Source: Neobacillus niacini
GTDB lineage: Bacteria > Bacillota > Bacilli > Bacillales > Cytobacillaceae
Direction: 5' to 3'
DNA: 64,000 bases
Assembly (NCBI RefSeq): GCF_023715785.1
Contig: NZ_JAMBOX010000011.1
Coordinates: 1-64,000 of the forward strand
Shown here: positions 8,777 to 17,191 of the stretch, piece by piece
Numbering within the stretch: the stretch's first letter is position 1
Layout of the letters: the number at the start of each line of letters is the position of its first letter
The notes under the pieces: model-generated
Database searches by the model: none
Told to the model about the DNA's origin: nothing
Seen by the model: only the letters and a program-made list of their open reading frames with translations
Program-made: the position numbers and the translations under genes

Positions 8777-8815
8777 ATAACGCTCGGGGGAAGAATCTCT
8801 GAGCGTTATATTATT
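8777..8815 (+). terminator. Intrinsic terminator after cidB
   Basis: ATAACGCTC pairs with GAGCGTTAT across a 15-base loop and is followed by ATTATTCC. Confidence 0.75.
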
Positions 8816-8882
8816 CCTATGGGTGATTCATTCCATTTTCGGTATAATGATGATAGAAAAAGTTACCAGGAAGAGGGAATGA

Positions 8883-9362
8883 ATGATGGAAGTTGTGATT
8901 CGCAAAGCTGAAGATACAGACCGGGAAACCTTTCTTTATTTTGTCCAGGGGCTTAGCAAGTTTAATAGAAGTAACCATCCTGAAGAGGTTACCTATGATG
9001 ACTATGAAACGGTTTTGAATGCCATCACGAAAAAGGCTGCTGAAACCTTTGACGAGCGGGATCATCGGGTACATATTTTGCTGGCATTTTTAAATGGTCA
9101 AGCCGTTGGTTACGCATTGGGACGGGTATTCGATCAGGATGGAACGGCGGATAACGGAACGGGCAAAATGGGGCTGTTTGATGAATTGTTTGTCCTAAAC
9201 GAAGCAAGAGGGCATGGAATTGGGAAGAAGCTAATTGACAGCCTGATAGATTGGTTCAAAAATGAGGAGATTCATAGAATAAAACTGCACGCATATTCTT
9301 GGAACAACAATGCCAAGAAGCTTTATGAGCGGTTGGGATTTAAGGAATATGCTGTTTCTTAG
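8883..9362 (+). CDS. GNAT-family N-acetyltransferase
   Basis: The 159-residue protein has the GNAT fold order: IRKAEDTD at the N-terminus, a central strand (H-I-L-L-A-F-L-N-G-Q-A-V-G-Y-A-L-G), the acetyl-CoA pyrophosphate loop E-A-R-G-H-G-I-G-K-K-L (V-x-x-x-x-R-G-x-G-x-G/A form), and the C-terminal N-N-A-K-K-L-Y-E-R-L-G-F-K-E motif. The acceptor substrate cannot be deduced. Two adjacent ATGs (8883, 8886) follow GGAAGAGGG. A TATAAT at 8843-8848 is a plausible -10, without a convincing -35. A bidirectional terminator follows. Confidence 0.9.
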   Translation: MMEVVIRKAEDTDRETFLYFVQGLSKFNRSNHPEEVTYDDYETVLNAITKKAAETFDERDHRVHILLAFLNGQAVGYALGRVFDQDGTADNGTGKMGLFDELFVLNEARGHGIGKKLIDSLIDWFKNEEIHRIKLHAYSWNNNAKKLYERLGFKEYAVS

Positions 9363-9387
9363 GAAAAATTCCTATAAAAGATATATA

Positions 9388-9427
9388 GAATGGCAAACTG
9401 GATCAACCAGCTTGCCATTCTTTTTTA
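9388..9427. terminator. Bidirectional terminator between GNAT and APC permease genes
   Basis: GAATGGCAAACTGG pairs with CCAGCTTGCCATTC around a 5-base loop, with a T-run on the plus strand. It serves two convergent genes. Confidence 0.85.
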
Positions 9428-10765
9428 TATATTTTCGACAAATTCATATTCCGGCGGTTTTACTTTAAAGCCTTTTGTCAGCCAGGTCAAGTATACAAGA
9501 CCAATCGCAAACCAGGCAAGTCCGAACCCGAGGGCCATTGCATCAAGACTGAACCAAAGATAGATGAGGAAGGCCAGCCCAATTAGCGGGAATAGCACGT
9601 ATCGTGTATAGCTTGCACCCTTCATGGACTGTTTATTTTTAAAATAATATACAATAACAGACAGATTGACGAACGAAAACGCGGTAAAGGCTCCGAAATT
9701 GATCAGCGATGTTGCAGTGACAAGGTCAAGAAATAAAGCACTCAAGGACAAAACACCAATAAAAATAATATTAAACACAGGAGTTTGTAATTTTGGATGG
9801 ACTTTACCGAACCATTTATTCGGTATAACGCCGTCGCGGCCCATCGCAAATAGCAGTCTTGAGGCGCTTGTCTGGGCGGCAAGTCCGGAGGCCAGGACCG
9901 ATATTAACGCACCGCTTGTAAAAACGGATTGGAACAAAAGCCCGCCAATATGAATCGCAATCTCTGGTGACGCGCCTTCAATATCTTGAAAAATCGAAAC
10001 ATCGGGATATAGGACCTGCATAAAATAAGTGACTGTGATAAAAAAGGCTCCGCCTATCAAGGCAATCCAAAAGATGGCCTTTGGGATATTTTTCTCCGGT
10101 TGAATCGTTTCCTCGGATAGAGTAGTGACTGCATCAAACCCAAGAAACGCTAAAGCAAGGATAGCGGCCCCGGAGAAAAGTAGATTCATGCTGATTTCTT
10201 CGGAGAAAAACGGATTCAAGCCAAAGCCAGTTCCGCCGTCACCCGAAATAATTGCTCGGATCGTTAAAATAACAAAAATAATAGCTACAAGCAGTTGAAA
10301 CAGGACGAACAAAGTATTTGCGGAAACAGTGATCTTAATTCCGGCGATATTCATCACTGTGATGATGACAATCAACCCGACAACCCAAACCCAAGATGGT
10401 ACTGCAGGGAAGCTGGCAGACAAATAAATTCCTGCTAACACGGCATTAATCATCGGCAAAAATAAATAATCGAGCAAAGCCGACCAACCGACAAGAAAAC
10501 CGAGTTTTGACCCCATGGTTTTTTTAGTATAAGTATAAGCCGACCCGGCATCAGGATAAAGTTTGACCATTTTTCCATAGCTAAGGGCAGTGAATAAAAT
10601 CGCGATGGTAATTAATATGTAGGAAGCAGGTACATGACCGTGCGTTTCAGCTGAAACAACTCCAAATGTATCGAATACCGCAAATGGTGACATATACGCC
10701 AGCCCCAAAAATACGACAGGCGCTACCCCCAGTGTGCGCTTTAATGTTACTTGTGAAGACTCCAA
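9425..10765 (-). CDS. APC-superfamily amino acid/polyamine permease (PuuP-like)
   Basis: The protein (about 446 residues, 12 membrane segments) is an APC-superfamily secondary transporter. The N-terminal helix region reads LKRTLGV...GLAYMSPFAVFDTFG and continues GHVPASY, SYGKMV, AGSAYTYT and L-V-G-W-S-A-L-L-D-Y-L-F-L-P, which is closest in my recollection to the putrescine importer PuuP/PlaP group. The substrate remains an inference. The ATGs at 10792 and 10774 lack usable spacing; GAGAGGGG lies about ten bases before the TTG at 10765, which I take as the start. The gene is divergent from the dehydrogenase gene at 10890. Confidence 0.8.
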   Translation of the reverse strand: MESSQVTLKRTLGVAPVVFLGLAYMSPFAVFDTFGVVSAETHGHVPASYILITIAILFTALSYGKMVKLYPDAGSAYTYTKKTMGSKLGFLVGWSALLDYLFLPMINAVLAGIYLSASFPAVPSWVWVVGLIVIITVMNIAGIKITVSANTLFVLFQLLVAIIFVILTIRAIISGDGGTGFGLNPFFSEEISMNLLFSGAAILALAFLGFDAVTTLSEETIQPEKNIPKAIFWIALIGGAFFITVTYFMQVLYPDVSIFQDIEGASPEIAIHIGGLLFQSVFTSGALISVLASGLAAQTSASRLLFAMGRDGVIPNKWFGKVHPKLQTPVFNIIFIGVLSLSALFLDLVTATSLINFGAFTAFSFVNLSVIVYYFKNKQSMKGASYTRYVLFPLIGLAFLIYLWFSLDAMALGFGLAWFAIGLVYLTWLTKGFKVKPPEYEFVENI

Positions 10766-10889
10766 TTCTATCATTCCCCTCTCATAATGCATGAATATTA
10801 TTTTAAAAGAATTATTATGCGATGTGAAGATATTTTTTAAATAAATTTTTTGCGTGATTTTCGTTTATAATGGGGAGGAGGTGAGATTG

Positions 10890-11822
10890 TTGCAAATGGA
10901 TCATATTTTGGTAATTAGCCCGATGTACAAACAATTAAGATTGCTCATTGACAAAGAGAACTTGCCAAACAAGTTTCGGTTTTTACCGGAAGAAGAACTG
11001 TCGGAGTCCGATATTCGCTGGGCCGATGCACTGGCGGCGTTTAATTTGAAAGGTGACTTGGATTTCAGTCATGTGAAATGGGTACATTCGCTTGGTGCCG
11101 GTGTGGACAGGTTTTTATATCAAAAGCCATGGCCTGAAAATGTTTTGTTAACCAGAACCGTTTGCTCTTTTGGCCAAAGAATCGCTGAGTATTGCTTAAG
11201 CTACATATTGAAAGACGTACAATTTCACGACGAATTTCAAGCAAGACAGTATGAAAAAAAATGGCGGCCGATGACCCCGAAAATGCTGGCTGAGCAAAAG
11301 GTGATCATTTATGGAACCGGGGAGATTGGACAAGCGACGGCGAAGTCTTTATCGCAATTCGGTGTGGAGGTTTACGGTGTTTCGTTAAGCGGGAAACCGA
11401 AGGAATATTTTAAAGAGGTCCTGACCGTTGACTCTCATTTTGGCAAGCTAAGTGAAGTAGATTACCTGATTAATACAATGCCGTTGACCGAACAAACGGC
11501 TGGTTTTTTCGATGAGAAGGTCTTTGAACAGGTTAATGGTGCAGGATTTATCAATGTCGGCAGAGGGGCGTCGGTCAATGAGGGTGCATTGCTTTCAGCA
11601 TTGAACAGGAAACAACTCCGATTTGCAGTCCTGGATGTGTTTACGGAGGAACCGCTGCCATCAGCGCATCCGTTGTGGAACCATTCTGGTGTAGTGATCA
11701 CCCCACATATTTCTGCGGTAACCACACCTGAAGAGGGTGCCGCCTGTTTTTTGGACACATTGAGAAAGATTGAAGAGGGGACGCCGCTCGGTAACGTAGT
11801 TGACCGGAATAAAGGGTATTAA
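10890..11822 (+). CDS. D-isomer-specific 2-hydroxyacid dehydrogenase (NAD-binding)
   Basis: This 310-residue protein is a D-2-hydroxyacid dehydrogenase. The Rossmann glycine motif is Y-G-T-G-E-I-G, and the catalytic triad appears as Arg in N-V-G-R-G-A, Glu in F-T-E-E-P-L-P and His in I-T-P-H-I-S. The family interconverts 2-oxoacids and D-2-hydroxyacids; the substrate is not evident. AGGAGGTG at 10876-10883 points to a TTG start at 10890 rather than the GTG at 10854. A TATAAT at 10866-10871 is a candidate -10. A strong terminator follows. It is unrelated in detail to the two dehydrogenases of the hut-like cluster, although all share the fold. Confidence 0.87.
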   Translation: MQMDHILVISPMYKQLRLLIDKENLPNKFRFLPEEELSESDIRWADALAAFNLKGDLDFSHVKWVHSLGAGVDRFLYQKPWPENVLLTRTVCSFGQRIAEYCLSYILKDVQFHDEFQARQYEKKWRPMTPKMLAEQKVIIYGTGEIGQATAKSLSQFGVEVYGVSLSGKPKEYFKEVLTVDSHFGKLSEVDYLINTMPLTEQTAGFFDEKVFEQVNGAGFINVGRGASVNEGALLSALNRKQLRFAVLDVFTEEPLPSAHPLWNHSGVVITPHISAVTTPEEGAACFLDTLRKIEEGTPLGNVVDRNKGY

Positions 11823-11830
11823 TTCAATGA

Positions 11831-11857
11831 AAAAGGTACCAGCCCGGTACCTTTCTT
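11831..11857 (+). terminator. Intrinsic terminator after the dehydrogenase gene
   Basis: AAAGGTACC pairs with GGTACCTTT around a short loop (AGCCC) and is followed by CTTGATTTTT. A near-copy of the stem occurs at 12319-12347. Confidence 0.8.
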
Positions 11858-11862
11858 GATTT

Positions 11863-12051
11863 TTATTTCCTTATCCCTGCCTCTTCGGCCAATTTGGTAA
11901 ATCTGTCTTTTTCATTTTTTACACTTTTGGCAAAATCGGTTGTAAGAACACCGACTAAAGTGCCAAGCAATGAACCCAAGAGCACAATCAATAGATTGGA
12001 TGGAGAGGCCACTTCACCGAGACCAGCCCATAAATACATGATGGTTTCCAT
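11863..12051 (-). CDS. Small single-helix membrane protein, unknown function
   Basis: The 62-residue product has one clear hydrophobic segment (about residues 18-38, NLLIVLLGSLLGTLVGVLT) followed by a charged cytoplasmic-type tail (KSVKNEKDRFTKLAEEAGIRK). AGGAGGT lies ten bases before the ATG. I do not recognise a family; it could be a phage-holin-like or small regulatory membrane protein, but nothing in the context supports either. The gene is flanked by terminator stems of similar sequence. Confidence 0.6.
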   Translation of the reverse strand: METIMYLWAGLGEVASPSNLLIVLLGSLLGTLVGVLTTDFAKSVKNEKDRFTKLAEEAGIRK

Positions 12052-12318
12052 ATTAAGACAAACCTCCTATCAAAACGAAAAGATGCCAACGGGGAAAGGA
12101 GTTTTTAAGATGACGATGAAGAGGTAATACATAACAGCATGGTCTGTTTGCACCCTTATTATTATAGTTTTATAGGAGGTATATAGCTTTGTATGGGCGG
12201 TGTCTAATCGAAATCAGTGGATAAAACGTTTAATTATATTTATTTTATATAGACTTATCTCATAACTAAATAAATGTAAATATCTCGTTAAATCCGAATG
12301 GCTTTCGTCTGCAATTTA
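12052..12318. other. AT-rich spacer without a gene
   Basis: Between the small membrane protein gene and the NCS2 permease terminator I see no ORF with a ribosome binding site longer than a few codons. An ATAGGAGGTATATAG sequence at about 12171 resembles a Shine-Dalgarno, but the ATG behind it runs only four codons. No RNA structure is recognised. Confidence 0.5.
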
Positions 12319-12347
12319 AAAGGTACCAGCCGATGGCTGGTACCTTT
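12319..12347. terminator. Terminator for the NCS2 permease gene
   Basis: AAAGGTACCAGCC pairs perfectly with GGCTGGTACCTTT around a 3-base loop. On the minus strand TTTTAAATT follows. It lies just past the permease stop codon. Confidence 0.7.
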
Positions 12348-12368
12348 GTATGAAAATTATGCAGTTAT

Positions 12369-13691
12369 TTAAGTTGTTGAAACTTCTTTTGCTTTCTTTT
12401 CTTCTGGAATAATGAAGTTTAACAGGAGTGTCGCCAACGCGCCAACTGTCATGCTCGAAGACAGGATGTAACTAACCCAGTCCGGCGTGCCGGCTAATGC
12501 TTCTTTCGGCAGAATTGTAACAGCAATGGTTAACAGAATCGGAATTCCGATAATCATCATATTACGGTCGTTAATAATAATGGGTTGAATAACCTTCATG
12601 CCATTCGTAACGATGGCTACACAGACAATCCCAAAGATTCCATTGATCACTGGTTCCGGTATACACGTAATCGCGGTCGAAAGCTTCGGAATAAGACCAA
12701 GACAAATTAAGATTCCGCCGGCAACCATCACTACCACTCTGCTTGCAACACCGGTAATCGCCAATAAGCCAGCGTTTGAAGAATAACCTGTCATTGGTGT
12801 ACTGCCGAACAAGGCACCGACAAAGCAGCCAAGCCCTTCGCCGAATGAGGCACGGTTTAGGCGTTGTTCATCCAATTCCTTCCCGGTAACAGTGGAAACG
12901 ACGAACCAAGTGCCTGTTGTCTCAATTAAAATAATAAAATAAACAAATGCTACGGTAATAATGGCACTAATATCAAAGACTGGTTTTCCAAAAGGAAAGA
13001 GAGAAGGGAGTGAAAACCATGCCGCTTCCTTTATCGGGGTAAAATCAACCTGACCAAACAAACTCGCCGCAATGGTCCCAACGGCAATAGCCAATAATAC
13101 CGATACCAGGCGGAAGAAGGTGCCGACACCGTGCATTTTTCGGCCTAAAAGCATGCATAGAACAAGAACCCCGGCCGAAATGGCGGCAATCAGAATGTTA
13201 TCTCCGATTTTTCCTTCCGCATGATAAATACTATTCATCCCAACTGGCATTAAAGAAATTCCCACGATGATAATGACCGTTCCGCCGACGAGTGGAGGAA
13301 TAAATTTTCTTACCGCTTTTGCAAATAATTTAAATGGATAGCCAAGAATGGCAATCAGAATCGCGCCTGGGATTAAGCTTCCGGCAATTGCTCCCAAACC
13401 AAGTTTACCCCCGATTGCTGCAATCGCTCCGATTGGTACATATGAAGGGCCCTGAACCACGGGAAGCTTGATGCCAGTTCCAGTCTGTATCAACGTGGCA
13501 ATGCCTGTGGCGAGAAAACACATCTGAATAAAAAAGGATGTGTTCTCCGTACTTAGGGAAAGTAATCCCGCAATAATAATTGGCGCAATATATAAATCCA
13601 TTGCTAATACATGCTGCATCCCCAAAATAAGGGCTTTTCCAAAACTGACTTTATCGTCGACCCCGACAATAATATTATTCTGTTTTTCCAA
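12369..13691 (-). CDS. NCS2-family purine (xanthine/urate-type) permease
   Basis: The protein (about 440 residues, 14 expected helices) is an NCS2 nucleobase permease. The signature regions are G-M-Q-H-V-L-A-M in helix 1, V-V-Q-G-P-S-Y-V-P-I-G-A in helix 3, and the helix 8-10 motif around I-E-T-T-G-T-W and F-G-S-T-P-M-T-G-Y-S-S-N-A-G, where the conserved Glu binds the purine ring. The N-A-G context and the QGPSYVPIG stretch fit the xanthine/uric acid subgroup rather than uracil carriers, which is inference. Two tandem TTG codons (13694, 13691) follow GGGGAGA; the second has better spacing. It is divergent from a Rieske oxygenase gene. Confidence 0.88.
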   Translation of the reverse strand: MEKQNNIIVGVDDKVSFGKALILGMQHVLAMDLYIAPIIIAGLLSLSTENTSFFIQMCFLATGIATLIQTGTGIKLPVVQGPSYVPIGAIAAIGGKLGLGAIAGSLIPGAILIAILGYPFKLFAKAVRKFIPPLVGGTVIIIVGISLMPVGMNSIYHAEGKIGDNILIAAISAGVLVLCMLLGRKMHGVGTFFRLVSVLLAIAVGTIAASLFGQVDFTPIKEAAWFSLPSLFPFGKPVFDISAIITVAFVYFIILIETTGTWFVVSTVTGKELDEQRLNRASFGEGLGCFVGALFGSTPMTGYSSNAGLLAITGVASRVVVMVAGGILICLGLIPKLSTAITCIPEPVINGIFGIVCVAIVTNGMKVIQPIIINDRNMMIIGIPILLTIAVTILPKEALAGTPDWVSYILSSSMTVGALATLLLNFIIPEEKKAKEVSTT

Positions 13692-13722
13692 CAAAATCTC
13701 CCCTTGTTCGTATTTAAAACAA

Positions 13723-13744
13723 TTACATTAGGATTATAATGTAA
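13723..13744. promoter_or_regulatory. Inverted repeat in the permease/Rieske divergent spacer
   Basis: TTACATT and AATGTAA form 7-bp arms around an 8-base centre. The position, 30 bases before the permease start and about 130 before the Rieske gene, suits an operator for divergent control. No regulator gene is adjacent. Confidence 0.45.
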
Positions 13745-13872
13745 AGTTGAATAGTTTTGCAACCTAAACACGAACATTTATTTTAAAAAAATATTTTGTA
13801 TTCGTATTTTACTTGACCGATTGATTAGGTGCTAATACAATAAAAGGGAGTCAAACGACAGGGGGTTCTAAA

Positions 13873-14847
13873 TTGTTAGAGGATAAGGTATTGCAAGAAG
13901 ATTGGTTAGTCGCTTGCCGTTCAAGTGATGTAGGGGAAAAGCCGATTCAAATCATGTTAATGGGAGAAAGGATTGCTGTATTCCGGACTAGTGAAGGGGT
14001 ACATGCTTTCAAGGATTTATGCATTCACCGAGGGGCTGCTCTTTCATTAGGGGAAGTAAAAAATGACTGCCTCGTTTGTCCCTATCATGCTTGGGAATTT
14101 AATACGGACGGGGACTGTGTAGCGATTCCGCAATTGCCGGAAGGCCGATCGATTCCCAAGAAGGCAAAAGCAATAAAGTATGCATGTATGGAAAAGTACG
14201 GATTTATCTGGATCAATCTTGGTAATAACCAGCCGGAATTATTTTCCTATAAACAATTTGAGACGGAAGGGTATCGCAATGTCATTTGGGGACCGCAGGA
14301 GGTTCAAGCGAAACCACCTCGTATTGTTGAAAACTTCTTGGATGTCGGCCATTTGGCGGTGGTGCACGAGGGATATTTAGGAACCGATAGCCACCGAGAG
14401 ATTCTTGATTATCGCGTTCATTGGGAGGATGACCGGATTTATACCGATGAAATTGCGATTTTTCAACCAGATCCGGATGGTACGGGGGTTCCAAAATATG
14501 TTTATTATACGTATGAAATTCTGCGTCCATTCACGGTGTTGTTTACTAAAATAGACAAAGAAACGGATCAAACGCTGACGATTTTATTAACGATTCGTCC
14601 GGTTGATGAAAATAAATCGATTGCCTATGGGATTCTTACTTATAGTTATGACCCGGGATTGTCCGATGAAGAAATTGTCGCATTCCAGGATATGATTTTT
14701 GCCCAGGATAAGCCGGTCGTTGAGAACCAGAAGCCCGAGGAGCTGCCGCTTGATCTACAGGTGGAGCTATCTCTTGTTTGTGACCGGATGAGTATAGCGT
14801 ATCGTCAATATTTAAAAGAAATAGGTGTTTTGCTCGGGACTGCATAG
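13873..14847 (+). CDS. Rieske non-heme iron oxygenase, alpha subunit (VanA-like)
   Basis: The 324-residue protein has an N-terminal Rieske domain with C-I-H-R-G (residues about 51-55) and C-P-Y-H-A-W (about 71-76) binding the 2Fe-2S cluster. A catalytic domain follows, with the mononuclear iron motif N-F-L-D-V-G-H-L-A-V-V-H. The family hydroxylates or dealkylates aromatic and heteroaromatic compounds and needs a separate reductase, which is not encoded nearby. The TTG start has an AGGGGG site eight bases upstream. The divergent NCS2 purine permease suggests a purine-like or other heterocyclic substrate, comparable to methylxanthine demethylases; this is inference only. Confidence 0.88.
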   Translation: MLEDKVLQEDWLVACRSSDVGEKPIQIMLMGERIAVFRTSEGVHAFKDLCIHRGAALSLGEVKNDCLVCPYHAWEFNTDGDCVAIPQLPEGRSIPKKAKAIKYACMEKYGFIWINLGNNQPELFSYKQFETEGYRNVIWGPQEVQAKPPRIVENFLDVGHLAVVHEGYLGTDSHREILDYRVHWEDDRIYTDEIAIFQPDPDGTGVPKYVYYTYEILRPFTVLFTKIDKETDQTLTILLTIRPVDENKSIAYGILTYSYDPGLSDEEIVAFQDMIFAQDKPVVENQKPEELPLDLQVELSLVCDRMSIAYRQYLKEIGVLLGTA

Positions 14848-14914
14848 TCATATAATGGCTTTAGACACTGGATTAGATTCAAAATGCCAAAATCAGAACA
14901 TCGCATATTAGACA

Positions 14915-14957
14915 ACAAACGCTCACAGCATAAAAAGCTGTGAGCGTTTGTTATTTT
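14915..14957 (+). terminator. Intrinsic terminator after the Rieske gene
   Basis: A perfect 15-bp stem (ACAAACGCTCACAGC with its complement) surrounds a 7-base loop and is followed by TATTTTAT. Confidence 0.9.
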
Positions 14958-14996
14958 ATACATTGACCATATACCCTTGTTGGGTGATAAAGTGGT

Positions 14997-15644
14997 TCAC
15001 TGATTTTCCTTTGCCTGATTTAGGACAAATTGCCTCCGTAGGTAAAACGAAATGAGTACACAGCCAAGGAATACAAGAAATCCATGGGCTACTCGCAACG
15101 GCTGCCCGGCAAAGAACTGTGGGAGAAAGAGTGAAATTCCTAAAGCAAAGGGGATACCGCTCCATTTTTGGTGCGTTCCCGATTTCCAAATTGTGATCGC
15201 AACTATAATGGAAGAAGCGGCAAGAAGGAGAAGACCGATTATGAATAAAATAAGCCCCGGACCCGAACGTACCACATTTGCCATAGTAACTAATTCCGTA
15301 TTATGTTGAGATACGGCCTCTAACCCTATAGCGTGGAGGCCGTATGTTTCCCCTCCATAAAATGGTAATGTAAAACCAATGCCCAAAATACATAATACTA
15401 AAGATGAATGAGTCAGTGATTTCAAAACAGTACCCTTCATTAAGATATGGAGGCCAAGTATCCCTAATGGTAATAATGTAAATGCTATGATGGCACAAAT
15501 ATGGGCAATAAGCCATTCAGTTGATGCAAAAGCAGCAGCGCCTTCCAGTGATGATTCATCAGAGAAGGGACGAATTGCTGGATAGAGGACAAACAATATG
15601 CCAGAAATGAATAGCGATAAAGCACTAAAATGATTTCGAATCAT
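14997..15644 (-). CDS. Six-helix membrane protein, unknown function
   Basis: The product (215 residues from the chosen start) has about six hydrophobic segments and no catalytic motif that I can identify. An in-frame ATG at 15704 would add 20 residues, but its nearest Shine-Dalgarno (AGAGG) is 13 bases away, whereas AGGAGG lies 11 bases before the ATG at 15644. It looks like a DUF-type integral membrane protein of Bacillus. The gene is monocistronic, facing the Rieske gene terminator. Confidence 0.6.
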   Translation of the reverse strand: MIRNHFSALSLFISGILFVLYPAIRPFSDESSLEGAAAFASTEWLIAHICAIIAFTLLPLGILGLHILMKGTVLKSLTHSSLVLCILGIGFTLPFYGGETYGLHAIGLEAVSQHNTELVTMANVVRSGPGLILFIIGLLLLAASSIIVAITIWKSGTHQKWSGIPFALGISLFLPQFFAGQPLRVAHGFLVFLGCVLISFYLRRQFVLNQAKENQ

Positions 15645-15847
15645 GACTTTGGGTTCCTCCTGACAAGTAACTTGCGAATAATATTCTTTAAATATATTCT
15701 TCATTTATAAAAAACTTCCTCTTTTTGTTGAGCAGCTTGTGGGAGATATTTGTCTTGTTGAACTCGGTAGTCATCGGGTTGGAAGTTTTTTGTGCTTTGT
15801 TTATAATAATTAGTTAAAAGCTTGTCTAAAAAATGAGGTAATCGCGG

Positions 15848-16522
15848 ATGAACTTAAAATATCAATTAACTCGTGCTTTTTTTGTTAGTCTTATTTCGTT
15901 AACGGCATTTGCTTCGATGGCCGCTCTTGTGAGTGCCGATAAAGTTGTCCGATTTGATAAGGCAATCATAGCAACTGTCCAAGGCTTGGAGTCTCCTTGG
16001 TTAACATCAGTAATGGAGTTATTTACATGGATCGGTTCAACGAAGGTTGTGGTTGTCATCTGCCTGTTGATAATCTTTTTTCTTTATAACGTGTTGCACC
16101 ATCGTTCAGAATTAATGTTGTTGATTGCCGTGGTGACCGGTACGCCAATCTTGAACCACTATTTAAAAGCTTTTTTTCACCGCGCCCGGCCTGATTTTCA
16201 TCGACTGATAGAAATTGGCGGCTACAGTTTCCCAAGCGGTCACGCGATGAATGCTTTTTCAGTATATGCCATTTTGGCCTTCCTGTTGTGGCGACATATT
16301 CCTACTCGGCTTGGGCGCAGTGTGCTGATTCTGTTTAGTGGTTTTATGATTGTAATGATTGGAGTGAGCCGCATTTATTTGGGGGTCCATTATCCGAGTG
16401 ACATCATCGGTGGATACTTCGCAAGCGGGTTTTGGCTGACAGCCGCCATTTGGTTCTTCCAATGGTATAAGGAAAGGCAGCCACGGCTTGAGGCAAGGGA
16501 GCTTGGGCGGAATGAAGGCTAG
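15848..16522 (+). CDS. PAP2-family phosphatase (undecaprenyl-PP or lipid phosphatase type)
   Basis: The 224-residue membrane protein carries all three PAP2 motifs: K-A-F-F-H-R-A-R-P (KxxxxxxRP), P-S-G-H (residue about 125-128, catalytic His) and S-R-I-Y-L-G-V-H-Y-P-S-D (SRxxxxxHxxxD). Six membrane segments are expected, with the active site on the outer face. Homologues dephosphorylate undecaprenyl, phosphatidylglycerol or diacylglycerol pyrophosphates; the exact substrate is not determined here. A GAGGT site precedes the ATG. The gene ends shortly before a terminator and a repeat array. Confidence 0.92.
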   Translation: MNLKYQLTRAFFVSLISLTAFASMAALVSADKVVRFDKAIIATVQGLESPWLTSVMELFTWIGSTKVVVVICLLIIFFLYNVLHHRSELMLLIAVVTGTPILNHYLKAFFHRARPDFHRLIEIGGYSFPSGHAMNAFSVYAILAFLLWRHIPTRLGRSVLILFSGFMIVMIGVSRIYLGVHYPSDIIGGYFASGFWLTAAIWFFQWYKERQPRLEARELGRNEG

Positions 16523-16525
16523 GGA

Positions 16526-16551
16526 AGGTCGGTACTATGTGCCGGCTTTTT
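16526..16551 (+). terminator. Intrinsic terminator after the PAP2 gene
   Basis: GTCGGTAC pairs with GTGCCGGC (two G:T pairs) around TAT, followed by five T residues. Confidence 0.75.
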
Positions 16552-16596
16552 GTATGCCTATTTTTTGTGGGACTTTAGAGAGAGGCAGAGGGAGAA

Positions 16597-16871
16597 GGGG
16601 TTATTTTACCCGTGAGGAAGAGGCGGGAGGGGTCAACGGTAAAAAAGAAGGCATTATTTTACCCGTGAAGTAGGGGCAGAAGGGGTCAACGGTAAAAAAG
16701 AAGGGGTTATTTTACCCGTAAGGAAGAGGCAGGAGGGGTCAACGGTAAAAAAGAAGGGGTTATTTTGCCCGTGAGGAAGAGGCGGGAGGGGTCAACGGTA
16801 AAAAAGAAGGCATTATTTTACCCGTGAAGTAGGGGCAGAAGGGGTCAACGGTAAAAAAGAAGGGGTTATTT
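16597..16871. repeat. Tandem array of a 53-bp unit, five full copies plus a partial
   Basis: Units start at 16597, 16650, 16703, 16756, 16809 and 16862 (partial), exactly 53 bases apart. Two unit types alternate (one with GGGGTTATTTTACCC and GAGGAAGAGGCGG, the other with GGCATTATTTTACCC and GAAGTAGGGGCAG) in the order A B A A B A, giving a 159-bp higher-order period. Each unit can form a stem from TTTTACC(C)GT with AC-GGTAAAA. Long antisense ORFs here are side effects of the repeats. Confidence 0.9.
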
Positions 16872-16931
16872 CTAATAAGTATGACAAATAGGGCTACAAT
16901 AAAAAGGATTCTATCCCTAGGAGTGAAAACA

Positions 16932-17072
16932 TTGACAGAAAAAAATCCTATTGAGTTTACAGGTAAAGTCCTTGACCAAAGAAACAACCTGACTGGACCG
17001 GATGACGGTAAAGCTACATACCCTGACCGGCCAAAAAATGTGGCAATCAAGCAGCAGCTTAATAAAAAATAG
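16932..17072 (+). CDS. Hypothetical 46-residue hydrophilic protein
   Basis: A TTG start lies nine bases after TAGGAGTG. The product is small, hydrophilic and begins MTEKNPIEFTGKVLDQ, with a TGPDDG turn and a basic C-terminus (IKQQLNKK). It is followed at once by a terminator, which supports a real gene. I do not recognise a family; the composition would suit a small cytoplasmic or spore protein but nothing proves that. An in-frame ATG at 16881 lacks a ribosome binding site and overlaps the end of the repeat array. Confidence 0.55.
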   Translation: MTEKNPIEFTGKVLDQRNNLTGPDDGKATYPDRPKNVAIKQQLNKK

Positions 17073-17077
17073 CGGTC

Positions 17078-17108
17078 AAAGGCTGTCGTTGTGGCAGCCT
17101 TTCGTTTA
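17078..17108 (+). terminator. Intrinsic terminator after the 46-residue ORF
   Basis: AAAGGCTG pairs with CAGCCTTT across a 9-base loop, followed by CGTTTATT. Confidence 0.75.
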
Positions 17109-17191
17109 TTCTGGCGGCAAGCATTAAAGTTTCTTTCCTGGGTTCACAAAGGTACTATAGAGATGTAACTTTTTAGAAAGGAAAAATTGTT

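Noticed and set aside
16597..17050. Long antisense or overlapping ORFs across the 53-bp array
   Set aside because: They arise from the repeat composition, have no ribosome binding site and change frame between units since 53 is not a multiple of three.
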